Below, in pieces: positions 22,105 through 33,631 of a DNA stretch of 64,000 bases. The stretch lies in NCBI RefSeq assembly GCF_050947875.1, contig NW_027460291.1:30503589-30567588 (forward strand), in the 5' to 3' direction. This DNA comes from Dermacentor variabilis (taxonomy: Eukaryota; Arthropoda; Arachnida; Ixodida; Ixodidae). Positions within the stretch are counted from its first letter, which is position 1. The number at the start of each line of letters is the position of its first letter. Made by a program: the position numbers and the translations under genes. The notes under the pieces were generated by a model. That model was not told the DNA's origin, did no database searches, and saw only the letters and a program-made list of their open reading frames with translations.

Positions 22105-22690
22105 GGTAAGCTCAAAATCATCATCATCAGTCTGTTTTATGGCCACTGCAGCACGAAGGCCTTTCCCTGCATTATTCAATTACCTCTGCCCTGCGCCAAC
22201 CAATTCCAACTAGTGCCCGCAAATTTCCTAATTTCATCCCACCACCTGCCGTCCTCGACTGCGTTTCTCTTCACTTGGCACCCATTCTGTAACCCCAGTG
22301 GTCCAACGGTTATCTAAACGGCGCATTACATGACCTGCCCAGCTCTATGTTTTTCTCTTGATGTCAATTAGAATATCGTGTATACGCGTTTGCTCTCTGA
22401 TCCAAACCGCTCTCTTTCTCTCTCTTAAGGTTATGCATAGCAATCTTCGTTCCATCGGTCTTTGTGCGGTCCTTCACTTGTTCTCAAGTTTCTTTGTCAG
22501 TCTCCAAATCGCTGCCCCATACGTTAGCACTGCTAAATGCACTGATTGTACACCTTCCTCTTCAATGATAATCGTAAGCATCCAGTCAGGAGCTGACAAT
22601 GTCTGCCCTATGCGATCCAGTCCATTTTTATCCTTCTGTGAATTTCCTTCGCATGATCAGGGTTCCCTGTGATTAATTGACCTATTGTCG
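22105..22690 (-). pseudogene. RTE/BovB-like LINE 3' end, 5'-truncated
   Basis: On the minus strand this encodes the C-terminus of an RTE polyprotein: W(R)LTKKLENK, DGTKIAMHNL-like text, KERERAVWIREQ, RRWMRDGRR..., and ends near a short (TGATGATGA) tail at 22108-22120. The same C-terminal domain occurs at 42900-43420. Several frame breaks. 5' truncation is typical. Confidence 0.65.
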
Positions 22691-22949
22691 GGTACAACTT
22701 TAGAAACTTTATATGACCGAAGCGCTACAGCCGATTGCCTCCGCGACTAAAACAGTCCCGCTCAAAAAAAAAACCGAGCTTCTATAACACGCAATTCCCA
22801 GCATAAATAAAGATTTTTGTATTTTGATGACAGGTTTGGTAGCGCTCTCGTGAGTGGAATGCTACAACACATGACGGATCGCGACAGAAAAGCAACCCCG
22901 TGCCTTCTACAATTCTGCGCGTTGTCTGCTTCTTTGCTTCATTGCAAGT

Positions 22950-23290
22950 GACAAAAGCAGAAAGACGATGAGCAAAACGTGAACAAGGTGAATGCAGGAG
23001 CCAACGTTTCGACAAGTGGACTTGTCTTCTTCAAGGCGACGTATGCTTTCCTCGCCACAATATATATAGGTGGGGTTCTTCTAAAGGGAAGAGGGTGTGA
23101 GGCGGGAGGAAGCGGAAACGAGGGAAAATGTGTTAGCGTATCGAATTGAGAGTAAAGGAACGCTGTGTACAAGGTGAAAGCCAGCGCACTCCCCCCCCCC
23201 CCTTCCCTGGTCTGTCAACGCCATGCGTTAGCCGGCGTGTCAAGGGCGTCTGACACGCCGGCTGACAAAAAAAAAAAGAAAACGAAAGGA
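22950..23290 (-). mobile_element. Penelope-like terminal-repeat fragment with hairpin and hammerhead-like motif
   Basis: The minus strand has TATATATTGTGGCGAGGAAA near 23065-23045, then TTGAAGAA, a perfect 6 bp stem (GACAAG/CTTGTC, 23026-23011) and GAAACG (23010-23005). This order, CUGANGA-stem-GAAAC, is that of the hammerhead ribozyme core carried in Penelope terminal repeats. The first core base is changed (U for C). A 13 bp perfect hairpin lies at 23230-23263. Coding sequence is absent. The identification as a Penelope terminal repeat rests on pattern recognition. Confidence 0.5.
23230..23263. repeat. Perfect 13 bp hairpin
   Basis: agccggcgtgtca at 23230-23242 is exactly inverted at 23251-23263, with an 8-base loop. 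GC-rich, and followed on the + strand by an A-run at 23267. It lies within the probable Penelope terminal repeat. Confidence 0.9.
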
Positions 23291-23509
23291 AACGACAAAA
23301 AGAAGGGGGGGGGGATACGCCAAGAAATCAAACTAAGTGTTGTTGCCTATAGCTTGAAGTTTAGCATAGCGAATAGATTCTAAAGCACCCTTTGAAACGT
23401 TTATGCCTATTGGTAGCAATGTTTTGAACTTATGTGTAAGGTATGATTCTCTGTATTTTCTTTCTCGTTCAGAACGGAAATTTTCATTAAATCATTAACC
23501 CTGAATCAC

Positions 23510-24878
23510 TATGTGGGGCCCAAAATGCTCATTCTGGCATCCACTGTCCCGCTTGACACGAAAAAGCAGTAGTCAACGCGAAATTGAGAGCCACCCTTAG
23601 CACCCTGCACGTGAAAGCACATTCATGTGGTCGCATTGTTTCTGTGGTTATCTGGCTCATGGAAATGATGTGAATAAGAGAACAGTTGTAAAATATCATT
23701 GGGTTAGTGAGGCCCAAAGTGCTCACTAGGGCAGCCATTCTCGAGTTTACGGGCCCTATGGTGAAGTAGCAGCAGCCGAAGCGAAATTGGCCGCCTGCAT
23801 GTCGAAAGGAAAAAAATAGCATTCATGTTGGAGCCATTGTCAAGCTTTACAAGCCCCTAAAGGCTAACACTTGCAGCCAAGCAATAACAAATACACACCG
23901 GCAGCTCGGTTTACTGCACTGCACAGTCATTTTATTTCGTCAAGCCACTTGAACTAATAAGAGCAATACAGAGCAAAATGCCCCTGTTAGGCGGCATGCT
24001 TCTAGGTAGTTGTGCTGCCCCTACTGTTTTTTCAGCCTGTTGAGATGAATAATGCCGATGTCAGAAGGCCCAAAATACTATATTGGACAACCAATATTGA
24101 GCATGACGGGCCCTGTGATGAAAAACCAGAAGCAGGGGCACGCTTTAAAGGCACCTTTAGCAGTCTGCATTTCAAAGCGCAGTTATGTGTAGCCATTGTA
24201 GGTGAAACAGCAGCTGTCAATGCGAAATCGACAGCCACTGTTGGCAGCCTGCATGTCGAAAGGAAAACTATAGCAGTCGTGTTGGAGCCATTGTCAAGCT
24301 TTACAAGCCCCTAAAGACTAATACATGCAGCAAAGCAATAACAAGAACACACCGTCAGCTCCGTTTACTCCTCTGCACAGTCATTTAATTTCAGCAAGCC
24401 ACTTGAGTAAATAAGAGCAATGCAGAGCAACATGCACCTGCCAGGCGGCTTGCTTCCAGGCAGTTGTGCTGCCCCTGCAGTTTTTTCCAGCCAGTTGAGA
24501 TGAATAATGCCAATGTCAGAAGGCGCAAAATACTCTATTGGGCAGCCACCATCGAGTACGACGAGCACTGTGATGCAATAACAGTAATCGAGGCACGTTT
24601 GAAAGGCAGCTTTAGCAGTCTGCATTTCAAAGCGCAGTCACGCGTTGCCATGATAGGTGAAACAGCAGCAGTCAATGCGAAATTGAGAGCCACTGTTGGC
24701 AGCCGGCATGTCGAAAGAAAATAATAGCAGTCATGTTGGAGCCATTGTCAAGCGTTACAAGCCCCTTAAGGCTAATACATGCAGCCAAGCAAAAACAAAA
24801 ACAGGCCGTCAGCTCGGTTTACTCCACTGCAACGACATTCATTTAATCGAGCCACTTGAACAAATAAGAGCAATGCAG
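23510..24878. repeat. Diverged tandem array, left part
   Basis: Units recur with landmarks such as ttgagatgaataatgccgat (about 24041 and 24494), agcagtctgcatttcaaagc (24159 and 24614) and gtgaaacagcagc. The spacing of the full unit is about 455 bp, with shorter sub-units near 23510-23820. Divergence is roughly 10-25% between copies. The array resumes at 27653 after an intervening LINE. Open frames of 70-90 codons recur on the minus strand at the same phase, but I see no protein motif. Confidence 0.75.
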
Positions 24879-27659
24879 AGTTCGTGCGTGCTTTATGTCA
24901 CAACATCCTCAACTTGAGTGGGAGTTTAGCTTAAATGAATTGAAATGTGCTCTTTCGTCATGCCGTACAAAAACAGCCGCAGGCCCAGATGGCGTTACGT
25001 ATGTGATGTTAAAGAACCTAGGTCCAGTAGGAAGAATGGCTCTTTTGGAGATATTTAATGATATATAGATAAGAGAGATTCTTCCAGATTCATGGAAATT
25101 AGCTCGGGTAATTCCAGTGCTAAAACCAGGAAAGACTCCCCTTTGTCTTGACTCCTACCGACCCGTCAGTCTCACAAACTGTTTTTCCAAACTAATGGCG
25201 AAGATGATAGACAGTCGACTGCAATGGTGGTGTGAACACACAAATACGTTTTCCAACCACATGACCGGTTTTCGACAAAATCGGTGTACAATGGATGCAG
25301 TATTAGAGATTGCCTCATGCGTCGAACATGAACCAATTTGCGGAAATGTGACAGTAGCAGTATTCTTAGCATTCAAAGAGCATTCGACACTGTGAGTGTC
25401 ATACAAGTCCTTGCTGGTATGTTAGAGCTTGGCCTACATGGTCGAACGCTGTGATGGGTATCAAATTTCTTGAGATAGAAAAATATTTATGGAAACAATC
25501 TAAGGAGACAGTAATTATCACAGCATCAAGCAGGGCGTTCCGCAGGGCAGTGTCATGGCAGCCTTGCCACAAAAACTCCCGTCTGGTCTACAGTACTCTC
25601 TGTATGCAGATGACTTCTGCATATGGGCCTCTGGATCTCATATACGAGACATTCAAACAACGCTGCAGGAGGGTCTTGATAGTATCAACACCTTTTTAAA
25701 AGAAAGAGGCATGAGTCTTTCATGCACAAAGACAGCCGTACTTCCTTTCACGAGACGACAGCTGAATAATTTCCAACTTACGCTTAATGGGCAAGCTTTG
25801 ATGTTTGTGAAAGAGCATAACTTTCTTGGAGTTGTTTTTGACCGCCAGCTAACATGGGCATCACACATCCGCGCAATTGAAAAGCAGACTAATGCAGTAA
25901 TAAACGTACTTCGGCGACTTGCTGGCACAACGTGGGGGGGATCAGTCTCTTCGCTACTACAAGTTCATAACGCACTCATGAAACAAAAAATTGCTTACTC
26001 GGCCCCTATTCTTCATGGTTTGTCGCAAACTTTTGAGGAACGTCTTCAACGTCTACTAGCAAGGGGGCTACGAGTGTGTCTTGGTTTTCCGCAGGCTACC
26101 TCGAGTTCTTTAGTAATTGCTGAAGCTCGTCACCCCCATTTCCAGTCATACGAACGGTTGAAACATGCCGACATATTTATCGCATCTTAACCCAACACGA
26201 GAAGCATCCTTGAACCTCGCGCTTACCGAAAGAAACAAAAGCAAAATTCACGATGTTGTTCGAGAACATAAAGCATTATTACCAAGATTTGAAATATGCA
26301 AAGTGGATGTTAGGTACCCTCTCTGGATATTAACATACCCTAAAATAGAATTATCGGTTGACGGGATTATATCTGAGAGAGACATGTTCATAGTAGCCGC
26401 ACAGCAACTGGCACTCTTCCCAATTTACTCAGTATATCCCCAGTAAATCCACGTTTATGCATATTGTTCGTGTCATAAAAATTCCTCGACTTCAGCATTC
26501 GTCATTCCACATTTAGCGCTAGAGAAAACATTTAAATTATCTCGGCAGACATCTTCCACCGTGGCAGACCTATTTGCAATCCTGTGTGCTTTGCGTTTCA
26601 TAACATGCGAAAAACGTTCACAAAAATGGGTTATCTTTAGTGATTCGCGAGCCGCTCTCACATTACTACAAAGCAATAAGAGAAATTCTTTGAACACTGC
26701 GCTATTGTATGAGACGCTCAAAGAACTTACAAAAGCAAGCGCAATGAACCACGTTATTGCATTTCAGTGGATACCCGGGCACTGCAATATACCTGGTAAT
26801 ACTGTAGCGGACGCAGCTGCGAATCGGGCGCACAATAACGCAGAGACAACCAATCTCCGCCTATTGCGTCCGTCTGATCCTGAGAAAGATTTCTTGTCGC
26901 CTTAGCAAAACTACCTGGTTTGACCAGCAAACTAAAAACTCGGAGTTCTACTCTATAGACCCATGCATAAACTTATCAATGCCGGGAAATCTAAGAGACA
27001 ACAGAAAATTTGAGACATTGGTACATCGGCTGCGTCTTGGTACTGCATTTACGAAACACTTCTTGCACAGGATAAAACGTGTCTCTAGTCCGCAGTGTTC
27101 TTGTGGCCACCCAGACGAAGATGTGCATCATCTTCTCCTCGAGTGCACGAAATACGATACACAAAGACCGGTACTGCAAGCTAATTTGTTTATATTAGAC
27201 AGAAGATCATTCACTATAAAAAAGATACTTGGCCCATGGCCAACTGCGGGCCTTCAAAAAAGAGCACTTCTTGCTCTGAAAAAGTTTTTAGAGGATACCA
27301 ACATGTAAGGAAAATATTAAGTTTCAGATGGTTTATGTGCAGATCGCAACATTTACGAAATATGTATAATTATGTTCTGTACTTGCATTATATTACGTGT
27401 GTTATGTGTTTTGGTTGTTCATAATATCTAAATTTATATATGCGCACGTGTACTGAACTAATGCACAAAATTTTGCGACTCATGTACTGTTGGACTGTAT
27501 ATTTTTTATTCATCCAGTGTTCTACTGAGTGTTATATTTTGTGTTGCTATTCTCCCTTTTTGTGCAAATTTGTTTCGTTTGGCAAGTGACAAGGGGTAGC
27601 CGGTGCCACCATAAAGGCGCCAACCTCTCCTAACATTTCTCTTCAATAAAAAAATGCAG
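24872..27659 (+). mobile_element. I-like LINE, 5'-truncated, inserted in the tandem array
   Basis: Element body 24879-27652, flanked by aatgcag at 24872-24878 and 27653-27659, and ending in AATAAAAAA. The array unit on the left continues directly into the one on the right. It carries the N-terminal part of the RT, RT palm, RNase H and C-terminal Cys/His domain, with several frame breaks. Confidence 0.85.
24905..27308 (+). pseudogene. Reverse transcriptase-RNase H of the array-nested I-like LINE
   Basis: Pieces in order: ELKCALSSCRTKTAAGPDGVTY (24930-25000), SWKLARVIPVLKPGK, SYRPVSLTNCFSKLMAKMI (25100-25210), FSNHMTGFRQNRCTMDAV (25240-25300), QGVPQGSVM after a frameshift (about 25530), LYADDFCIWASG (catalytic YADD, about 25600), FLGVVFDRQLTWASHI. 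The RNase H part has VIFSDSRAAL (26629) and WIPGHCNIPGNTVADAAAN (26770). The first catalytic block is AYCS instead of TDGS and the Glu is Asp. The C-terminal CSCGHPDEDVHHLLLEC ends at 27308. Stops at about 25064, 26190 and 26445 and a frameshift near 25390 make it inactive. Confidence 0.85.
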
Positions 27660-28735
27660 CGCAACATGCCCCTCTTGGGTGGCCTGCTTTCAGGTAGTTG
27701 TGCTGCCCATGCTGTTTTTTCTAGCCTGTTGAGACGAATAATGTCAATGTCAGAAGGCCCAGAACAGTCTATTGGACAGCCACCATCGAGCATGACGAGC
27801 TCTGTGATGAAATAATAGTAGTCGGGGCGCGTTTTAAAGACACCTTTAGCAGTCTGCATTTCAAAGTGCAGTCATGCGTACCCATTGTAGGTGAAACAGC
27901 AGCAGTCAACGCCAAATTGACAGCCACTGTTCGCAGTTTGCATGCCAAAGCATAATTACGTGGTTGCATTGTTTTAGTTATCTGGCTCAGGTAAGTAATG
28001 CGAATAAGAAAACAATGATCAAACATGATTAGCTAGTGAGGCCTAGAAAACTCATTTGGGCAACCACCGTCGAGGTTGGTGGGCACTTTGGTGAAACAGA
28101 AGCAGTCGAGGGCACACTTCAAAAGCACCTTTAGCGTCTGCACTTGAAAGCACAGCAATGTCGTAGCCATTCTAGGTGAAACAGCAGTAGTCAACGTGAA
28201 ATTGACCGCAACATCTAGCAGTTTGCATGCAAAAGCACGTTCATGTATGTGGTCGCATTCTTTGTTTTGGTTATCTGACTCAGGCAAGTAATGCGGATAA
28301 GAGAACAAATATCAAACATCATTACCTTAGTGAAGCCCAAAATACTTATGTTGGTAGCTATTAATTGCAGTAGCCGAGGGCACGCTTGAAAAGCATCATT
28401 AGCAGTCTGTACGTCAAAGCGCAGTTATGCCGTAGCCATTGTTGGCGAAAGGGCAGCAATCAACGCTAAAATGACAGCCACTGTTGGCAGCTTGCACGAA
28501 AAAGCACATTCATGTGGTGGCATTGCTTATTTTGGTGATCTGGCCAAGGCAAGCAATGCGAATAAAAGAACAATTATCATCATTAGCTTAGTGACGTCCA
28601 GAAAAGTAATTTGGGTAACTAGTAATAGCAGTAGTCGAGGGCACGCTTGAAAGGCACCGTTTGCAGTCTGCACATCAAATCACAGTCATGCCGTCGCCAT
28701 TGTTGTATTTGTTTAGCTGACCGAACAAATAACAC
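27653..28735. repeat. Diverged tandem array, right part
   Basis: Continues the array of 23510-24878. The first unit (27660-27960) matches the 24480 unit. It is followed by shorter, more diverged units of about 270-300 bp starting near 28035, 28335 and 28600, each opening with (t)tagtgaggcc(c/t)a(a/g)aa. Divergence increases to the right, as at the edge of a decaying satellite. Confidence 0.75.
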
Positions 28736-30640
28736 GCCTGTAAGCACAATCATTCACTCTGAATAGCTCTGCTAGCATTGCTTCTACTAAAATATGCTGA
28801 GTAATGTTGAATTTGTTTTATTGAGGCAATTATTTAATACACAAGCCATCGGCATAGCCACGGCCGGGTTCAGACGATGACATTAGTGAAGTAATAAATG
28901 GTGAAAGTTGCAAAAGCTCTCAGTGCACTGTTTTCCTGGGCTCCGTTCACTGAACAATGTAATGTTGTGTCTTTGTAAAGATGAAAGCGTCAGACAGGAA
29001 ATGACACCCCACTGCACAATGTTATTTGTGTTGAAAAATTTAAACAGAACATGTGATGGGGGCAGCGAAACCGTCTGTTTACTAAGACTGAAAGCGTGAA
29101 AAATGCAACAGCATAGCAAGGTGCTATTTCACTATATGCACCCTTTCATGTGCACTTCTGGCGAGCTGCCACATGCACTGATGCATAAATAGGAACAGAG
29201 GTAAGAGGCAAAGTTACTGCGCAACCCACATGACGCTTTTAAGGAAATGTACCGGTAAACATTTCTGTTTTCTAGGCGATCAAAATTTCTTTTGAGCAAA
29301 TTGGTTAATCACACTTCGGCAACAACACCAGAAGCAAGCGACAGAAAACACAGCGAGTAGGCAGATTGAGAAGACGAGGTAGACCAGTGAGAAAGGCTTT
29401 AGTGAGATGGAAGAGGCCAGCCCTGCAGTTTACAGGACTTAGTGCTTTGATTGAGACTGGTTGATGAAAACGTGTGAAAAGACTTTGCTGAAAGAAAACT
29501 AGCAAAAACAAATGCTAATATAAAATAAATGACGAAGCGCAAACACGCATGGAAGCAGGCACGTATTCACACTCAAACGCAAAAGCTGAGAAAATCTCAA
29601 ATATAAAAAAAATGTGGACTATAAAAAAATTTGACAAGCGCAAGAAAAAATACACACATTTACAAACAGACGCGGGTAGAGGTATTAGGAGTAGGTTCAC
29701 AAGCTGCTGTGCCTAACTTCTCGTACGTTTATTTTTTATTTTTGCCGTTCTCTTAGCACTGTCTTGGGAATGTTTAATTGCAACGTATCACGAGAATCGA
29801 AAAGCAGCGCGGAGCTGTGTTGTGGGAAACCATATTGCGCGCTGGCAACACAGCTTATGGCTTACTGTGCCACAGCACGCATTCTACAGCTTGTGCATGC
29901 AGTGAGCACTGGTGGACAGCAATCAAATGAGGGTGCTACACAACGCTCGAACACCGCTACTAGACGCTTCGCTATCTCACTGCTGACAGCGATCGTTCAC
30001 AGTAAGTTGACGAAGACAAATCTTTGCGTTGGAGGCTTTTTTGCAAATATTTTCTGTTGAGACACTCGTAGGTTTCTTTCATGCGCGCACGCTTTTCTCA
30101 TTTCTCCTGAGAATGGTTTTGCTCCATCACTTCACCCAGTCCAACGAAAAACGCAGCGACACAGTACACGAACACACCCGCCGCCGACTGTAGGCACCAG
30201 ACTTTGGCAAACATTCCTCGTCGTAACTTCACTTGGGAGCGAAATAAAAAAAACATGGAACAAACACGCAGGATGTGTGTTCGCAGCGGTCGCCGCGGGA
30301 TCCTGTTTCCAGGCAAAGCGTAGCGCAGCGTCAGCAATGCTCGCTGCAATGTTTCTTCGCCGGATCACGCCTTAGAATAAAAGCACGCGCCGCAAAGCTG
30401 CATCGTAAGCTCACAGTAATATTTCCGGCCTGATAGATAATCCCAAACAGTTTGGGAATTCGCTGTGACGAGGGGCTGATGCGACTTGGCCCAGTTCGAA
30501 GCGCGGGCAGCCATCTTCTCCGTCGGCGGGGTGACCAGCCGTCCGGCTCATGACGTCAGTCGAGAGTGCGCGCACATTGGTGGATGCTCGTGTGCATCCG
30601 CCTGGGAGGAGTAAACGCCCTCTTTTCTCTAAAGTTGTAC
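28736..30640. other. Unassigned stretch
   Basis: No gene motif or named repeat seen. The sequence is mixed, with purine-rich text at 29320-29700 and a GC-richer block at 30160-30560. The longest open frame is 98 codons (29764-30060) without recognisable features. Confidence 0.4.
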
Positions 30641-31535
30641 ATGACTATAGGTAAACGTACTCCTTCACAGTCTCTAGAGGCTGACTGGCGTATCTGAAAT
30701 CTTGTTCGATTGCCCGGCTAGTCATCATTATTTTTGTCTTTTGAATATTAATCTTCAACCCTACTCTTACGCTCTCTCTGTTAAGGTCCTCAGTCATTTG
30801 TTGTAACTCGTCTGCATTGTTGTTGAATAGAACAATGTCATCGGCAAGCCGAAGGTTGCTGAGATATTCGGCGTCGATCCTTACTCCTAAGCCTTCCCAG
30901 TTTAATAACTTCAATACTTCTTCCAAGCACGCAGTGAATAGCATTGGAGAGATTGTGGTTCCTTGTCTGACCTCTTTCTTTATAGGTGTCTTCCTGCTTT
31001 TGTTGTGTAGAATTAAGGTAGCTGTAGAACCTCTGTAGATATTTTCCAAGGTATTTACGTAAGCGTTCTGTACTCCTTAATTACGTGATACCTCAATGAC
31101 TGCTGCTATCTCTAGTGAATCAAATGCATTTTCGTGATCCATGAACGCCATAGAGAAAGGCTTATTGTACTCTGCAGATTTCTCGATAACCTGATTAATG
31201 ACATGGGTGTGATCAATTCTAGAATATCCCTTCCTGAAGCGAGCCTGTTCCCTTGGTTGACTAAAATCCAGCGTTGCCCTTATTCTATCGGAGATTGTTT
31301 TGTTATATATTTTATATAATACTGGGAGTAAGATAATGGGCCTATAATTTTTCGTTGTTAAATGTCTCCCTTTTTGTGGATTAGAATAATATTTGCATTC
31401 TTCCAGTTTTCTGGGACCCTTGCAATTGATAGACACGTCGTATAAAGAGCTGCCAATTTTCCAAGCAATGTGTCTTCTCCATCTTTGATTAAATTGACTG
31501 GTATTCCATCTTCTCCTGCCGCACTTCTGCTGTCG
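30640..31535 (-). pseudogene. RTE/BovB-like LINE reverse transcriptase fragment
   Basis: The minus strand reads, from 31530: GEDGIPVNLIKDGEDTLLGKLAALY, ARVPENWKNANIILI, then KNYRPIILLPVLYKIYNKTISDRI (31390-31290), RKGYSRIDHTHVINQVIEKS, FMDHENAFDSLE, EVRQGTTISPMLFTACLEEVLK and the catalytic LADDIVLF (30845). It ends at VKEYVYL near 30660. Changes include FDH.NAFDSL to MDHENAFDSL and frame breaks at about 31075 and 31440. The 5' endonuclease and 3' end are missing. Confidence 0.9.
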
Positions 31536-31768
31536 GTAAGCTACCTGACATCAAAAGTGTACTATTTCAATGGTGCAGAGGACACGTCCAGTTTAGATTA
31601 TGTAGAGACAGTGCTTTATGTAATGCCTACAACGAATGGTATTGAGTAAAGCAATGAAGGGGGCTGGTTGGTGAACGTTCATGACCGTCCACGTCCACGG
31701 TCAGCGTCCCCGTCCACGCCCAGTCCTTCACTTAAAATCGTCAGTGTAACACTAAGTGCAATATAATC

Positions 31769-32355
31769 ATGAATGATATTGACCTGCTTTGGAATTACTT
31801 CAAATCTACCGTACAAGACTGCTTATCGCGTTTTGTACCCCAAAGGACAAAGCGCCTAGAAAAAAAACCTTGGGTAACACGGAACATTATCCATCTCCAA
31901 CGGCGACTGCGGCATGCGCGTAAAGACAAGCAAAAAAAAATACTGCCAGTGATTGCAAACTTAAGTTCTCAGGTGCGCAGTGAGCTGAAAACAGCTCGAA
32001 TGTATTTTATGACTAATACTCTACCCGAATACATGGCAACGTCACCGAAGAAATTTTGGTGACATATGAGTGATTCCAAAAGTGCGGCAAAAAGTGTACT
32101 TTTGAATGGAAACACGTGTAGGCAACCTCAACTGGTTGCGGAGGCATTTAATCAGTTCTTCACATATGTTTTGATTCCAAAAATACAAATGCTTCAGAGC
32201 TAACTCGACAATCGAGTGATAAAAGCAACCTCGGTATTTCAGAACAAGCCATAATGGCAATGCTTCTTAAGTTAGACGCCAAGGAATCCCCAGGTCCTGA
32301 TATCATACCTAATAACTTCTTAAAACGCTATTGCGAATGGATATCAAGTTTCTTG
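31769..32355 (+). pseudogene. CR1-like LINE fragment: endonuclease-RT linker and RT start
   Basis: MNDIDLLWNYFKSTVQDCLSRFVPQ, then KKPWVTRNIIHLQRRLRHARK and a tail ending PKKFW (31769-32062), the standard linker of CR1/L2 elements. After a frameshift, LLKLDAKESPGPDIIPNNFLKRYCEW (32263-32343) is the first RT block (D-G-I-P.N.FL). It breaks off near 32355, where an I-like LINE ORF1 begins on the same strand. The same linker is found at 55183-55464 in the opposite orientation. Confidence 0.85.
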
Positions 32356-33400
32356 GCTTTTACCCGATTTCAAGTTGTACAGAGCGAAAAACTGAAAAAC
32401 CTGCTAGAACCGTATCCCCATTTCTTGTTGCAAAAGGCTTGACTGATGCCCTTGGCCCAGCTTATAAGGTCACCAAAATGGCGAGCGGTGACCTTCTGCG
32501 TGAGATCCGTAATACAGAACAGCACAATAAACTAAACAAACTTGTGGCATTTGGAGAGATTCCTCTTACCGTTTCAACTCATGGGTCAATGAATAGAACA
32601 CGCGGAGTAGTGTCTGATGCAGATCTGATCGACTTGCCCGAGATAGAACTTTTGGGAGGCTGGAAAGAGCAAAATGTAACCAACGTACAGCGCATCATTA
32701 TCAGACGAGAAAGTAATGAAATTCCTACAAAGCACCTAATCCTGACCTTTACCACTTGCAACCTTCCACAACCAATAGAAACTGGATACACAAAGATAGC
32801 TGTCAGAGCATACATCCCTAATCCCAGAAGACTCACATGTGCGAAATGTGGTGTCTAAGGTCACGCCTCAGACAAGTGTGAATCGACAGATCAATGTGTA
32901 AACTGTGATGGTGAACATCTAGCATACTCGAGATCTTGTCCAAGCTGGAAAAAAGAAAAGGAAATGATCACTCTAAAAGTACATGAGAACATCTCTTTCG
33001 AGGAAGCACGTAAAAGGTAGTCACCATTCCATAGCCGAACGTATGCATATGCGACGCGTCAGGGGGAAGCTCCGCACCGGCCTGCGCCATCTGCCTGGTC
33101 CCCGCACAGCGAGCCATTGGCTGGGGCACCCCCTGCTCCCGGGGTGGCAGCAGTCAACTCTGCTCCACCCACCAAGACAAAGAGGCCGGCTACCCCGGGT
33201 ACGTCGGGCCTCAAGACCACGCCTCACCAGGCGAGGTCGGACAAACGAACAAGCAGCCCGCATGCACGGGCGTCCATCGCCTCCCAGGAGGCAATGGACA
33301 GAACACCGGTACGTTTGCTGCCTAAAAACCGGCGTGGCTCTCTCGAGCACGCCAAAGAAAACAAAAAACCCATAGCGGCGCCAGACGACGGTCCTGTTTC
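32356..33400 (+). pseudogene. I-like LINE ORF1 (gag-like, zinc-knuckle), copy B
   Basis: Nucleic-acid-binding ORF1. Blocks: SPFLVAKGLTDALGPAYKV, KMASGDLLREIRN, LIDLPEIELLGGWKEQNV, RIIIRRESNEIPTKHLILTF, YIPNPRRLTCAKCGV, then in the continuing frame a stop followed by GHASDKC, CVNCDGEHLAYSRSC, EKEMITLKVHENISFEEARKR. The C-terminus (33100-33400) is Pro/Arg-rich (KTKRPATPGTSGLKTTP). One in-frame stop falls inside the first knuckle, and another frame change lies near 33020. Homologous to the fragment at 40-890 and better preserved. Confidence 0.85.
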
Positions 33401-33452
33401 CTAAAGTACACAACTGCACACCTGAACACAGAACATTTCTCATAATAACAAG

Positions 33453-33631
33453 ATGGCTGTACAAATTATTCATTGCAATGCCCGTGGCATTCTAAACAAC
33501 TTAGATGACATCAAGGAAATAATACCAGAGTTTAACCCTAGGCTGTTCTGTTCATAAAACACATTTGAAAACATCAAATGCAAATTTCCTAACGCAATAC
33601 ACATCATTCGGCAAAGACCGCGATGATGGCT
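33453..33631 (+). pseudogene. Start of I-like LINE ORF2 (endonuclease)
   Basis: About 50 bases after ORF1, an ATG opens AVQIIHCNARGILNNLDDIKE, the usual first block of the APE-type endonuclease of these LINEs (Q-W-N-A-R-G). After a stop it continues with FLTQYTSFGKDRDDG, and ends at about 33631 where Gypsy gag sequence begins without break. The rest of ORF2 is missing. Confidence 0.75.

Noticed and set aside
24011..24314. Coding gene in the tandem array on either strand
   Set aside because: The open frames recur only because the units recur; no protein family is recognisable.
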